Source: CAWVWD01 sp045106825
GTDB lineage: Bacteria > Bacteroidota > Bacteroidia > Chitinophagales > Saprospiraceae
Direction: 5' to 3'
Assembly: GCA_045106825.1 (NCBI GenBank)
Contig: JBGCFH010000160.1
Location: forward strand, 1-11,610
Length of the DNA stretch: 11,610 nt
Positions 1 through 5,974 of the stretch are shown here, in pieces. How positions within the stretch are numbered: the first letter of the stretch is position 1; each line of letters opens with the position of its first letter. The position numbers were made by a program, and so were the translations under genes. Under the pieces are notes generated by a model. The model saw nothing but the letters and a program-made list of their open reading frames with translations, searched no databases and was not told where the DNA came from.

Positions 1-150
1 GGGGCAATTGATAATGAAAAGCTAAAGCACGGGGCAATTGATAATGAAAAGCTAAAGCACGGGGCAATTGATAATGAAAAGCTAAAGCACGGGGCAATTG
101 ATAATGAAAAGCTAAAGCACGGGGCAATTGTTGTGAAATAAAAATAATTT
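1..150. repeat. 30-bp tandem array made of REP half-palindromes (array A)
   Basis: Four identical 30-bp units lie at 1-30, 31-60, 61-90 and 91-120, and the first 10 bases of a fifth are at 121-130 before the sequence decays into A/T-rich leader. Each unit junction reads GCTAAAGCAC-GGGGCAATTG, which is the 3' half of the minus-orientation REP hairpin seen intact at 2416-2435. The array therefore repeats half a palindrome plus its tail, and no unit can form the full CCCCG/CGGGG stem alone. There are no unique spacers, so it is not a CRISPR array. It begins at the window edge and may be longer. It ends about 20 bases before the ATG at 151. Frame 1 is open from base 1 to the TAA at 139-141, encoding a 10-residue repeat (GAIDNEKLKH), so it could also form the tail of an upstream gene. 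Confidence 0.9.
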
Positions 151-891
151 ATGATAGATACAGCGAAATATGAAACTTTGTTAGCGGATTATCAGGTATT
201 TGAAACAGAATATTGGTCAGCGGCTTTCACGGAAGAAAAAGAAAAGCTATTGCCTTTGTTAGGAAGTTATCAAGTGTTTGATAAATATGTTTTATCGGAG
301 ATAGTTAAAACGGAAAGTCCGCAGTATAATATTTTCAAGGTTTTGAATGTCCGACATTACGAAGAAAAACTACATACGCCTTTTTTGGTAAATTTATTAA
401 ATCCGAAAGGAAGTCATGGACAAGGTGCGTTGTTTTTAGATTTGTTTTTTGAGTTGGTTTTGAAGTTGGAATATAGATATAAAACGATAACGACTTTTAA
501 TATTAAGGAAGAACGCAAAATAGATAGTGGACGAATAGATATATTGATGACGTTCCATAATGGTAAAAATTGGGTTGGAATTGTTATCGAAAATAAGATT
601 TATGCAAAAGACCAATATCGACAATTAAAAAAATATCACGATTACTTAGAAAGTCGATTTAGGAAAGTTGAAAATCGTAAATTATATTATTTAACACCAA
701 GAAAAATAAATCCAACGACACATTCTATTTCCGAAAAAGACGCAAAAGAACTAAGAGATAACGGTGTTTTACATAACCTTGGTTATCATGCAGATATTTA
801 TCCATGGTTGAAACAAAGTTTATCTAAAATTCAATCGCCCAAAATCAGGTTTACGATTGAACAATACCTAAAAACGATTACAACATTATGA
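151..891 (+). CDS. PD-(D/E)XK nuclease superfamily protein (PDDEXK_4-like), N-terminal nuclease half
   Basis: This 246-aa protein carries a recognisable PDDEXK_4-type core. A conserved H-x-x-F-L-x-x-L-L-N-P region sits near residues 75-85. It is followed by D130 (GRIDIL), then IENKI with E147 and K149, then Q158-L-K-K-Y162, a pattern equivalent to the QxxxY motif. This is the full D-(E-x-K)-(Q-x3-Y) metal-dependent nuclease signature, so the active site looks intact. In established relatives the nuclease core is followed in the same polypeptide by a further C-terminal region of roughly 150-200 residues. Here the frame ends at TGA 889-891 and the next ORF starts at 888 with matching content, so this is probably one half of a split gene. 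The substrate is unknown. Such proteins are often found near restriction or other defence genes, which fits hsdR about 1.7 kb downstream. The ATG at 151 follows an A-rich leader with two in-frame stops (139-141, 145-147), so the array is not fused to it. Confidence 0.75.
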   Translation: MIDTAKYETLLADYQVFETEYWSAAFTEEKEKLLPLLGSYQVFDKYVLSEIVKTESPQYNIFKVLNVRHYEEKLHTPFLVNLLNPKGSHGQGALFLDLFFELVLKLEYRYKTITTFNIKEERKIDSGRIDILMTFHNGKNWVGIVIENKIYAKDQYRQLKKYHDYLESRFRKVENRKLYYLTPRKINPTTHSISEKDAKELRDNGVLHNLGYHADIYPWLKQSLSKIQSPKIRFTIEQYLKTITTL

Positions 892-1514
892 ATAAAAAAT
901 ATAACAAAGCGGTTTTTGAGTTTTTCACAGAAGATGAAGATAGGTTTTTGATGATGGGAAAAATTGTTGAGCATCAATCGAGGGTTAAGACAGAATTGAT
1001 TAAATTCTTCTGGGAGAAATTGCAACAAAAATTAGAAGAAAAATTTAGCGATAAAGAAGGAGATTGGATTGTTCGATTTTCAGATGATTGGGATTTTCCG
1101 AATAACAAAATTGTTATTTACAAAAAATCATGGTGCTTTTATAAACATAATTTTCCTTTAGTTTGTGTTGCTTTTGAAAGTTTGTATCAAAACAATCATC
1201 CATTTTTAGGAATTTTATCAGATAGAATTGGATATGGAAATACAAGTTATTATGATATAGATAAAATTAATATTAAACTTAGAGCAACACCTGCGATTAA
1301 TCTTTTAGGTATAGATGATGATGATTTTCATTGGTCTGTTTGGCAACATTTGAATTTTCATTTAAAAGATTTCGAGAATTTAGCCAATCTTCTACCTGAA
1401 AATGCTGAAAAAACGATAAACTTTTTAATCGCTGATGTAGAACGATATACGATAGCTTTGGAGGATTTTATGATTGATAATGATAATTTGAAAGCTTATA
1501 AATTGCAGAAATAA
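888..1514 (+). CDS. C-terminal half of the split PDDEXK_4-like protein
   Basis: This 208-aa ORF overlaps the preceding gene through an ATGA stop/start (ATG 888-890, TGA 889-891). It has no catalytic motif. Its opening residues, a helix of the type FFTEDEDRFLMMGKIVEHQSR followed by a helix ending FFWEKLQQKLEE near residues 43-52, resemble what follows the nuclease domain in full-length PDDEXK_4 proteins. The middle is rich in aromatic residues and beta-strand-like, and the tail is an acidic helical segment. The frame is -1 relative to the upstream ORF. It is either translated by stop-start reinitiation as a separate subunit or is the product of a frameshift mutation. It stays open for 208 codons with composition like its neighbours, so it is probably still functional. 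As a stand-alone protein it would be called hypothetical. The family link is by eye, not by search. Confidence 0.65.
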   Translation: MNKKYNKAVFEFFTEDEDRFLMMGKIVEHQSRVKTELIKFFWEKLQQKLEEKFSDKEGDWIVRFSDDWDFPNNKIVIYKKSWCFYKHNFPLVCVAFESLYQNNHPFLGILSDRIGYGNTSYYDIDKINIKLRATPAINLLGIDDDDFHWSVWQHLNFHLKDFENLANLLPENAEKTINFLIADVERYTIALEDFMIDNDNLKAYKLQK

Positions 1515-1522
1515 AACAATTG

Positions 1523-1543
1523 CCCCGAAGCTTCAGCTCGGGG
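1523..1543 (+). repeat. REP palindrome, plus orientation, CCCCG/CGGGG stem
   Basis: CCCCG at 1523-1527 pairs with CGGGG at 1539-1543 around an AAGCTTCAGCT loop. The two AGCT tetramers in that loop can also pair. It lies 8 bases after the stop codon of the gene ending at 1514, so it may also act as a transcript-end hairpin, although no T tract follows. Confidence 0.75.
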
Positions 1544-1565
1544 ATTCATAGACAAACAGAGTATC

Positions 1566-1604
1566 GGGCTTTAGCCCAACATGATGTAATGTCAGGCTAA
1601 AGCC
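1566..1604. repeat. Second palindrome class: GGGCTTTAGCCC paired with GGCTAAAGCC
   Basis: GGGCTTTAGCCC (1566-1577) is a palindrome by itself. Its inner ten bases (1567-1576) are also perfectly complementary to GGCTAAAGCC at 1595-1604, giving an alternative 10-bp stem with an 18-base loop. The same arrangement with the same loop length recurs at 2354-2392. Confidence 0.8.
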
Positions 1605-1625
1605 AATTTTATTTTGATTATTTTT

Positions 1626-1645
1626 CCCTGAGCTAAAGCACAGGG
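1626..1645 (-). repeat. REP palindrome, minus orientation, CCCTG/CAGGG stem
   Basis: CCCTG (1626-1630), loop AGCTAAAGCA and CAGGG (1641-1645) form the reverse complement of the unit at 1713-1732. It is followed by a tail (CAACAGATGTGAAAA) related to the unit of the 30-bp arrays, but here in a single copy. Confidence 0.85.
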
Positions 1646-1679
1646 CAACAGATGTGAAAATCTTGAAAAACATCCATTG

Positions 1680-1700
1680 CACCGCAGTTTTAATTCAGCA
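1680..1700 (+). repeat. Degenerate REP copy (CACCG type)
   Basis: CACCG at 1680-1684 and the following CAGTTTTAATT align with the intact copy at 2542-2562. The right arm has decayed to CAGCA, so the 5-bp stem is lost. It is read as an eroded REP. Confidence 0.55.
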
Positions 1701-1712
1701 TTTTATCAATTG

Positions 1713-1732
1713 CCCTGTGCTTTAGCTCAGGG
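1713..1732 (+). repeat. REP palindrome, plus orientation, immediately upstream of the transposase gene
   Basis: CCCTG (1713-1717), loop TGCTTTAGCT and CAGGG (1728-1732) form the hairpin, which is preceded by CAATTG. Inside the loop GCT can pair with AGC across a T-T mismatch, extending the hairpin. It is 49 bases upstream of the RAYT start and is matched by the downstream copy at 2314-2333. Confidence 0.88.
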
Positions 1733-1750
1733 AAAGCAATTATATAATTA

Positions 1751-1762
1751 GGGCTTTAGCCC
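1751..1762. repeat. GGGCTTTAGCCC palindrome, lone left arm
   Basis: This is the same 12-base palindrome as at 1566 and 2354, followed by CAACA in all three. Here the downstream partner GGCTAAAGCC is missing and the transposase gene begins 19 bases later, which suggests the gene sits where the second arm would be. Confidence 0.75.
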
Positions 1763-1781
1763 AACACAAAAACCACAATAA

Positions 1782-2225
1782 ATGCCTTATATTAAAATTT
1801 GGATACACCTTGTTTGGTCAACAAAAAATCGAGAACCTTACCTACAAGGAAAGGAATTGAGAAAAAAAGTCTGGCAGCATATTAAAGAAAATGCAGCCTC
1901 TAAAGATATTTACTTGGATTGCGTGAATGGTTATTATGACCATGTTCATTGTTTAATGTCCTTAAAATCTGACCAAACAATTGCTAAAAATATGCAGTTG
2001 ATTAAGGGAGAATCTTCTTTTTGGATAAATAAAGAAAAACTTATTCCACATAAATTTAAATGGCAAGAGGAATATTTCGCTGTTTCAGTAAGTCATTCTA
2101 TGGTGGATAAAGTGCGAGGTTATATTCATAAACAGGAGCAGCATCATAGCAAAAAGGCTTTTGAAAATGAATATCAAGAGTTTATTGAGAAATATGGATT
2201 TGAAAAATTTAAAGATTTAGAATAA
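1782..2225 (+). CDS. REP-associated tyrosine transposase (RAYT), IS200/IS605 Y1 transposase family
   Basis: This 147-aa protein belongs to the Y1 HUH family (Transposase_17, PF01797). The N-terminal strand IHLVWSTKNR (8-17) is characteristic. H54-V-H56 in YYDHVHCLM is the metal-binding HUH pair. Y114 in VRGYIHKQ, with Q118 one turn later, is the expected catalytic tyrosine helix. WQEEYFAVSVS (94-104) is another family signature. All key residues are present and the length is normal, so the enzyme is probably active. It would nick single-stranded REP hairpins through a 5'-phosphotyrosine link. REP palindromes flank it on both sides, which separates it from ordinary IS200 elements. The start follows CACAATAA with no Shine-Dalgarno, as is usual in Bacteroidota. 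The gene lies between the split nuclease gene and hsdR, so it may have entered the defence locus. Confidence 0.9.
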   Translation: MPYIKIWIHLVWSTKNREPYLQGKELRKKVWQHIKENAASKDIYLDCVNGYYDHVHCLMSLKSDQTIAKNMQLIKGESSFWINKEKLIPHKFKWQEEYFAVSVSHSMVDKVRGYIHKQEQHHSKKAFENEYQEFIEKYGFEKFKDLE

Positions 2226-2233
2226 ATCTGTTG

Positions 2234-2253
2234 TTCTGTGTTTTGAATCAGGA
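2234..2253 (+). repeat. Diverged REP copy
   Basis: TTCTG (2234-2238) and CAGGA (2249-2253) still pair with one G-T wobble around TGTTTTGAAT. The loop has drifted from TGCTTTAGCT. It starts 8 bases after the transposase stop codon. Confidence 0.6.
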
Positions 2254-2265
2254 AATTATCAATTA

Positions 2266-2285
2266 TCCTGTGCTTTAGCTCAGGA
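2266..2285 (+). repeat. REP palindrome, plus orientation, TCCTG/CAGGA stem
   Basis: TCCTG (2266-2270) pairs with CAGGA (2281-2285) around the standard loop TGCTTTAGCT. The outermost pair is T-A instead of the usual C-G, a compensated change. Confidence 0.82.
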
Positions 2286-2313
2286 ATCAAAATAGGATTC
2301 AATTTATCAATTG

Positions 2314-2333
2314 CCCTGTGCTTTAGCTCAGGG
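2314..2333 (+). repeat. REP palindrome, plus orientation, CCCTG/CAGGG stem
   Basis: Stem 2314-2318 / 2329-2333 encloses loop TGCTTTAGCT. It is identical to 1713-1732, including the CAATTG just before it, and is the downstream partner of that copy. Confidence 0.88.
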
Positions 2334-2353
2334 AAAAGATATTAAAAATTTTA

Positions 2354-2392
2354 GGGCTTTAGCCCAACATTATGCAGTGTCTGGCTAAAGCC
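2354..2392. repeat. Second palindrome class, intact pair
   Basis: GGGCTTTAGCCC (2354-2365) is followed after a short loop by GGCTAAAGCC (2383-2392). The inner ten bases (2355-2364) pair perfectly with 2383-2392 over an 18-base loop, as at 1566-1604. The loop sequences differ while both stems are kept. Confidence 0.8.
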
Positions 2393-2415
2393 GATTTATC
2401 TGTTTATTCTTTTTT

Positions 2416-2435
2416 CCCCGAGCTAAAGCACGGGG
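2416..2435 (-). repeat. REP palindrome, minus orientation, CCCCG/CGGGG stem
   Basis: CCCCG (2416-2420), AGCTAAAGCA and CGGGG (2431-2435) form a perfect hairpin. Its right half is the start of tandem array B, so this copy appears to be the parent from which the array grew. Confidence 0.87.
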
Positions 2436-2521
2436 CAATGGATGTGAAACAGCTGAAACACGGGGCAATGGATGTGAAACAACTGAAACACGGGGCAATT
2501 AATATGAAACAGGCAATTGAT
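2432..2521. repeat. 30-bp tandem array B, REP-half derived
   Basis: Units lie at 2432-2461 and 2462-2491, differing by one base, with a diverged third at 2492-2521. Each starts GGGGCAAT and ends in a form of GCTGAAACAC, except the third, which has lost the ending. The unit length equals that of array A at 1-150, and aligned units match at 22 of 30 positions. Copies within an array are nearly identical, so the two arrays appear to have been amplified or homogenised separately. The array lies about 100 bases upstream of hsdR. Confidence 0.85.
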
Positions 2522-2541
2522 GTGAGAATAAATATCTATTG

Positions 2542-2562
2542 CACCGCAGCTTTAGCTCGGTG
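2542..2562 (+). repeat. REP palindrome, plus orientation, CACCG/CGGTG stem
   Basis: CACCG (2542-2546) pairs with CGGTG (2558-2562) around CAGCTTTAGCT. Both arms differ from the CCCTG/CAGGG copies yet remain fully complementary. It is the last palindrome before hsdR. The remaining 59 bases to the ATG show no TTTG / TAnnTTTG promoter. Confidence 0.82.
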
Positions 2563-2621
2563 AACTGGGACAATTGATGTAAAACATTAAAACTCAAAAT
2601 AAATTATAAAACACCTAAAAA

Positions 2622-5600
2622 ATGGCATTTCTTAACGAATCACATATAGAAGACGCAGATATTGAGTTCTTTTTAAAAGAATTGAATTACGATAAACACA
2701 TCAATGCTTGGAAAAAGAAATTGGTCGGTCGAGATAATCTAAAAGATGTTGTCCTTCGAGATAGATTGAAGGCACAATTAACGATTTTGAATCCAAACTT
2801 ACCAATTGATGCTATCGAACACGCTGTTAGTGAATTGTGCAAAAATCGCTATTCACAAACGCCTGTGATGGCAAATAAAGCCGTCTATGAATTGATTAAA
2901 AAAGGTGTGCCTGTTACAATCAAAAATCAATCGGGAAGAGAAGAAAATGATTATGTGAAAGTAATTGATTTCGTAAATCCTAAACGAAATGAATTTGTCG
3001 TCGTCACGCAATTGAGCATCGAATATGGTCAGAAAGATGGCATTACTCGACGACCTGATGTATTGCTATATGTGAATGGTTTGCCGTTGGTGATGATTGA
3101 ATTGAAGAACGCAAAGGAAAAGGTAAAGATTGGTTACGATAAGAATTTGGTGGATTATAAACGAGATATTCCGCAGTTGTTTTGGTACAATTGTTTTGTT
3201 GGTATTTCTAATGCGATACAAACGAGAGTTGGAGCATTTAATGCTCCTTGGGAACATTTTTTCTCTTGGATAAAACTGCAAGATACGGCTGTTTTTCAAG
3301 ATGATATGAACTTGTTAGCGATTGAGGCAGAAAGCAAATCGACAGGAAATCGTTTGAGTTTAGAGCGTTTTTGTCGTGGTTTGTGTAACAAAAGTAGTTT
3401 GATTGATTACTTTGAAAACTTTGTATTGTATCACAAGAACAAAGTCAAAATTGTTGCAAAAAATCATCAGTTTTTGGGTGTCAATAATGCGATAAAATCA
3501 CTGCAAAACAGAGAAAAGAAAAAAGGAAAGTTAGGTGTATTTTGGCATACACAAGGTTCGGGAAAGTCGTATTCTATGATTTTCTTTACTCGCAAAATCC
3601 AACGAAAAGTTACAGGAAATTGGTCATTTTTAATCATTACAGATAGAAAGGATTTAGATGACCAAATCTATCGTAACTTCAAAGAAACCGAAACGATAAC
3701 AGAAACCAAAGACCAAAAAGAGAATTATTATCGCCCGAAGTCTCGAAAGGTATTGAAAGAATATTTGCAATCAAATCGAACGTATTTATTCACGTTAATT
3801 CACAAGTTCGGGATTGAAAAAGGAAAAACTTATCCGCAACTGACCAATAGAGATAATTGGATTGTAATGGTGGATGAAGCACACCGAACACAATACAAAG
3901 GTTTGGGTGAAAATATGCGAATTGCCTTACCAAATGCTCAATATATTGCCTTTACGGGAACGCCTTTGTTGCGAAATGAAAAGACAGAAAACTGGTTTGG
4001 AGATTATGTATCAGAATACAACTTTGCACAAAGTATAGAAGATGGTGCAACTGTGCCGTTATTTTATAAAAAAAGTGTGCCGAGAGTGGAGCAAGTTAAT
4101 GAAGACTTAGTCGGTGAAGCTGCTCAAATATTGGAAGACGAAAACCTCAATGAAGAACAAAAGGCAAAACTGGATAAGGAATATTCCACTTTATTGCAAG
4201 TTGTTCGTAGAGAAGATAGGCTAAAGGAGGTTGCTCAACATATTGTACAACATTATCCTTATCGCTTAGATGTCGTTGATGAAAACGGTAAACGTCGTCC
4301 AATGAAAGCAATGGTGATTTGTATTGACAAATTCACTGCTATACGAATGTATGAATTTGTGCAAAATGCTCAAAAAGAAGAAATCAAGTCGCTTCGTAGA
4401 AAGATAAAACGAGAAAAGGATATTGAAATCAAAAATCGCTATAAAAGAGCAATAGCGTTTATGAAAGAAACCCAAATGTCTGCCGTAATTAGTCAAGAAG
4501 GAAGTGAGAAAGAGGAAAAAGCAAAGTTTGAAGCAGAAGGTTTGAATATCTCGCCACACCGAAAACTAATGGATTATCCTGATAAAGATGGTCAAAATAT
4601 TGAGGATTACTTCAAAAATGAAAATAGTACTTACCGAATTGTTTTTGTAACAGCTATGTGGTTAACAGGTTTTGATGCACCTGCGGTTTCTACTTTATAT
4701 TTAGATAAACCATTGCAGAATCACACGTTGATGCAAACCATTGCACGAGCAAATCGGGTTTTGGTTGGTAAGAAAAATGGTTTGGTCGTTGATTATTTTG
4801 GTGTTTTTAGAAATCTGAAAAAAGCCTTAGCCGTTTATGCCGAAGGCACAAAAGGAAAGGAGAAAAAAGATGATGAAGTTGAATATCCTGTAAAGGAATT
4901 TGAGGAATTGTTGGGGTTATTATTAGAAGGTATTCAAGATGCTAAAATATATTGTAATGACTTAGGTGCTGATATTGACAAAATTCTTGAATTAGGCGAA
5001 ATGGGATTTAAAGAAATTGAGTTCTTTCAAGAATATGCTTGTCTTATTTTATTAAAAGATGAATACAAAAAGCAATTAGGATTGTATGTAAATACCATTA
5101 ATAGCTTGTATGATTCTGCTAAACCTGAAATTTATGCCTATCCAATCATTAAAAAAGATAGAGATGTTTTAGAATATTTGAAAAAGGTTGTAGATAGAAA
5201 TGTTGACCAAGATGAAGCGATTGAACGAGCAAAAGGAAAATTAAATACTTTATTAGATTCAAGTGTTTTAGGTCAAGGCGATTTGCAAGAACCTGAGCAA
5301 AAATACAATATTGAATCTTCTAAGCAGATTGATTTAAGTCGCTTGGATTTCGCTCGACTTCGTGCAGAGTTTCCCGAAAAGAAATACAAAGCGATACAGT
5401 TTGCTGATTTGCGAGAATTAATGGAACAAAAACTCAAGCAAATGCTTGCTCAAAACAAAACACGAGTTTCATTTTTAGAACGTTTTGAAAAAATTATTGA
5501 GAATTATAACTCAGGCAGTTTATCCATTGAAGCTGCTTATGAAGAATTAGTAAAACAAGCAGAAAATTTATCCAAAGAACAGCGACGTGCTGCGGAAAAT

Positions 5601-5912
5601 GGCATGTCAGAACAAGAGTTAGAATTGTTTGATTTATTAAAAAAGGAAAAACTCACCAAAGCAGAAGAAAAGGAAGTCAAGTTAGCTGCTACTCAATTGC
5701 TCCAAATTTTATTTGATGCCAAAGAGAAAATATTGATTCAAGAATGGCATCGAGAGAAAGCAACACAAGAAATCGTAAAACGTGAGATTCAGAAGATTTT
5801 GAATGATACTTTACCAACCTCTTACGGTAGAAATATTTTTGTTGATAAGACTGAAACCGTTTTTAGACATTTTTACGATATGGCGGAAATGGGTATTGGA
5901 TTTTCAGCGTAG
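2622..5912 (+). CDS. hsdR: Type I restriction enzyme, R (restriction/translocase) subunit HsdR
   Basis: This 1096-aa protein has the usual length and all landmarks of HsdR, the motor and nuclease subunit of type I restriction-modification complexes (R2M2S). The N-terminal nuclease has D146 (RRPDVLLY), E160-L-K162 and the Q185-x3-Y189 motif typical of HsdR. The SF2 motor follows: Walker A GSGKS with K315, the DRKDLDDQ motif near 341, the DEAH box 418-421, TGTP 445-448, TGFDAP 682-687 and the arginine-finger motif QTIARANR 705-712. The last ~300 residues are the charged helical region that docks HsdR to the methylase core. No catalytic residue appears lost. It would cut unmodified DNA after ATP-driven translocation once recruited by HsdM/HsdS. 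Those genes are not in this window and may lie upstream of 1 or be missing. A REP/RAYT cluster directly precedes it. The start follows CACCTAAAAA without a Shine-Dalgarno, and no in-frame alternative fits better. Confidence 0.96.
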   Translation: MAFLNESHIEDADIEFFLKELNYDKHINAWKKKLVGRDNLKDVVLRDRLKAQLTILNPNLPIDAIEHAVSELCKNRYSQTPVMANKAVYELIKKGVPVTIKNQSGREENDYVKVIDFVNPKRNEFVVVTQLSIEYGQKDGITRRPDVLLYVNGLPLVMIELKNAKEKVKIGYDKNLVDYKRDIPQLFWYNCFVGISNAIQTRVGAFNAPWEHFFSWIKLQDTAVFQDDMNLLAIEAESKSTGNRLSLERFCRGLCNKSSLIDYFENFVLYHKNKVKIVAKNHQFLGVNNAIKSLQNREKKKGKLGVFWHTQGSGKSYSMIFFTRKIQRKVTGNWSFLIITDRKDLDDQIYRNFKETETITETKDQKENYYRPKSRKVLKEYLQSNRTYLFTLIHKFGIEKGKTYPQLTNRDNWIVMVDEAHRTQYKGLGENMRIALPNAQYIAFTGTPLLRNEKTENWFGDYVSEYNFAQSIEDGATVPLFYKKSVPRVEQVNEDLVGEAAQILEDENLNEEQKAKLDKEYSTLLQVVRREDRLKEVAQHIVQHYPYRLDVVDENGKRRPMKAMVICIDKFTAIRMYEFVQNAQKEEIKSLRRKIKREKDIEIKNRYKRAIAFMKETQMSAVISQEGSEKEEKAKFEAEGLNISPHRKLMDYPDKDGQNIEDYFKNENSTYRIVFVTAMWLTGFDAPAVSTLYLDKPLQNHTLMQTIARANRVLVGKKNGLVVDYFGVFRNLKKALAVYAEGTKGKEKKDDEVEYPVKEFEELLGLLLEGIQDAKIYCNDLGADIDKILELGEMGFKEIEFFQEYACLILLKDEYKKQLGLYVNTINSLYDSAKPEIYAYPIIKKDRDVLEYLKKVVDRNVDQDEAIERAKGKLNTLLDSSVLGQGDLQEPEQKYNIESSKQIDLSRLDFARLRAEFPEKKYKAIQFADLRELMEQKLKQMLAQNKTRVSFLERFEKIIENYNSGSLSIEAAYEELVKQAENLSKEQRRAAENGMSEQELELFDLLKKEKLTKAEEKEVKLAATQLLQILFDAKEKILIQEWHREKATQEIVKREIQKILNDTLPTSYGRNIFVDKTETVFRHFYDMAEMGIGFSA

Positions 5913-5974
5913 TGAAATAGTATCCAAAACATAGATTATTTATTACCGATTCACTAAACAAAACCTAAAATCCC

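Larger units (their letters stand above)
1708..2369 (+). mobile_element. REP-RAYT unit: transposase gene between direct copies of a REP plus GGGCTTTAGCCC module
   Basis: The transposase gene is bounded by two direct copies of one arrangement. On the left, a CCCTG/CAGGG REP (1713-1732) is followed by GGGCTTTAGCCCAACA (1751-1766). On the right, the same REP (2314-2333) is followed by the same string (2354-2369). Both are preceded by a TTATCAATTG string. The repeats are about 600 bases apart. Known RAYTs recognise REP palindromes as single-stranded DNA, and this arrangement fits that. The true element ends are not proven. No target-site duplication is expected for this transposase class, so the boundaries given are the outer edges of the shared module. 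Confidence 0.6.

Noticed and set aside
1..150. CRISPR array
   Set aside because: The 30-bp units are head-to-tail with no unique spacers, and no cas genes are present in the window.
867..876. Programmed -1 frameshift site (CCTAAAAACG) joining the two PDDEXK_4-like halves
   Set aside because: The bases do not fit the X-XXY-YYZ slippery pattern in the upstream frame and I see no clear stimulatory hairpin. The ATGA overlap makes stop-start reinitiation or a simple split more likely.
2372..2563. A 63-codon plus-strand open frame through palindromes and array B
   Set aside because: It starts inside a palindrome loop and consists of translated repeats and REP arms. The 30-bp period keeps it open automatically. 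There is no sign of a real protein.
3066..4559. Minus-strand open frames inside hsdR (3066-3299, 4266-4559)
   Set aside because: They lie wholly within a well-supported gene, have low-complexity composition and no recognisable domain, and are antisense shadows.
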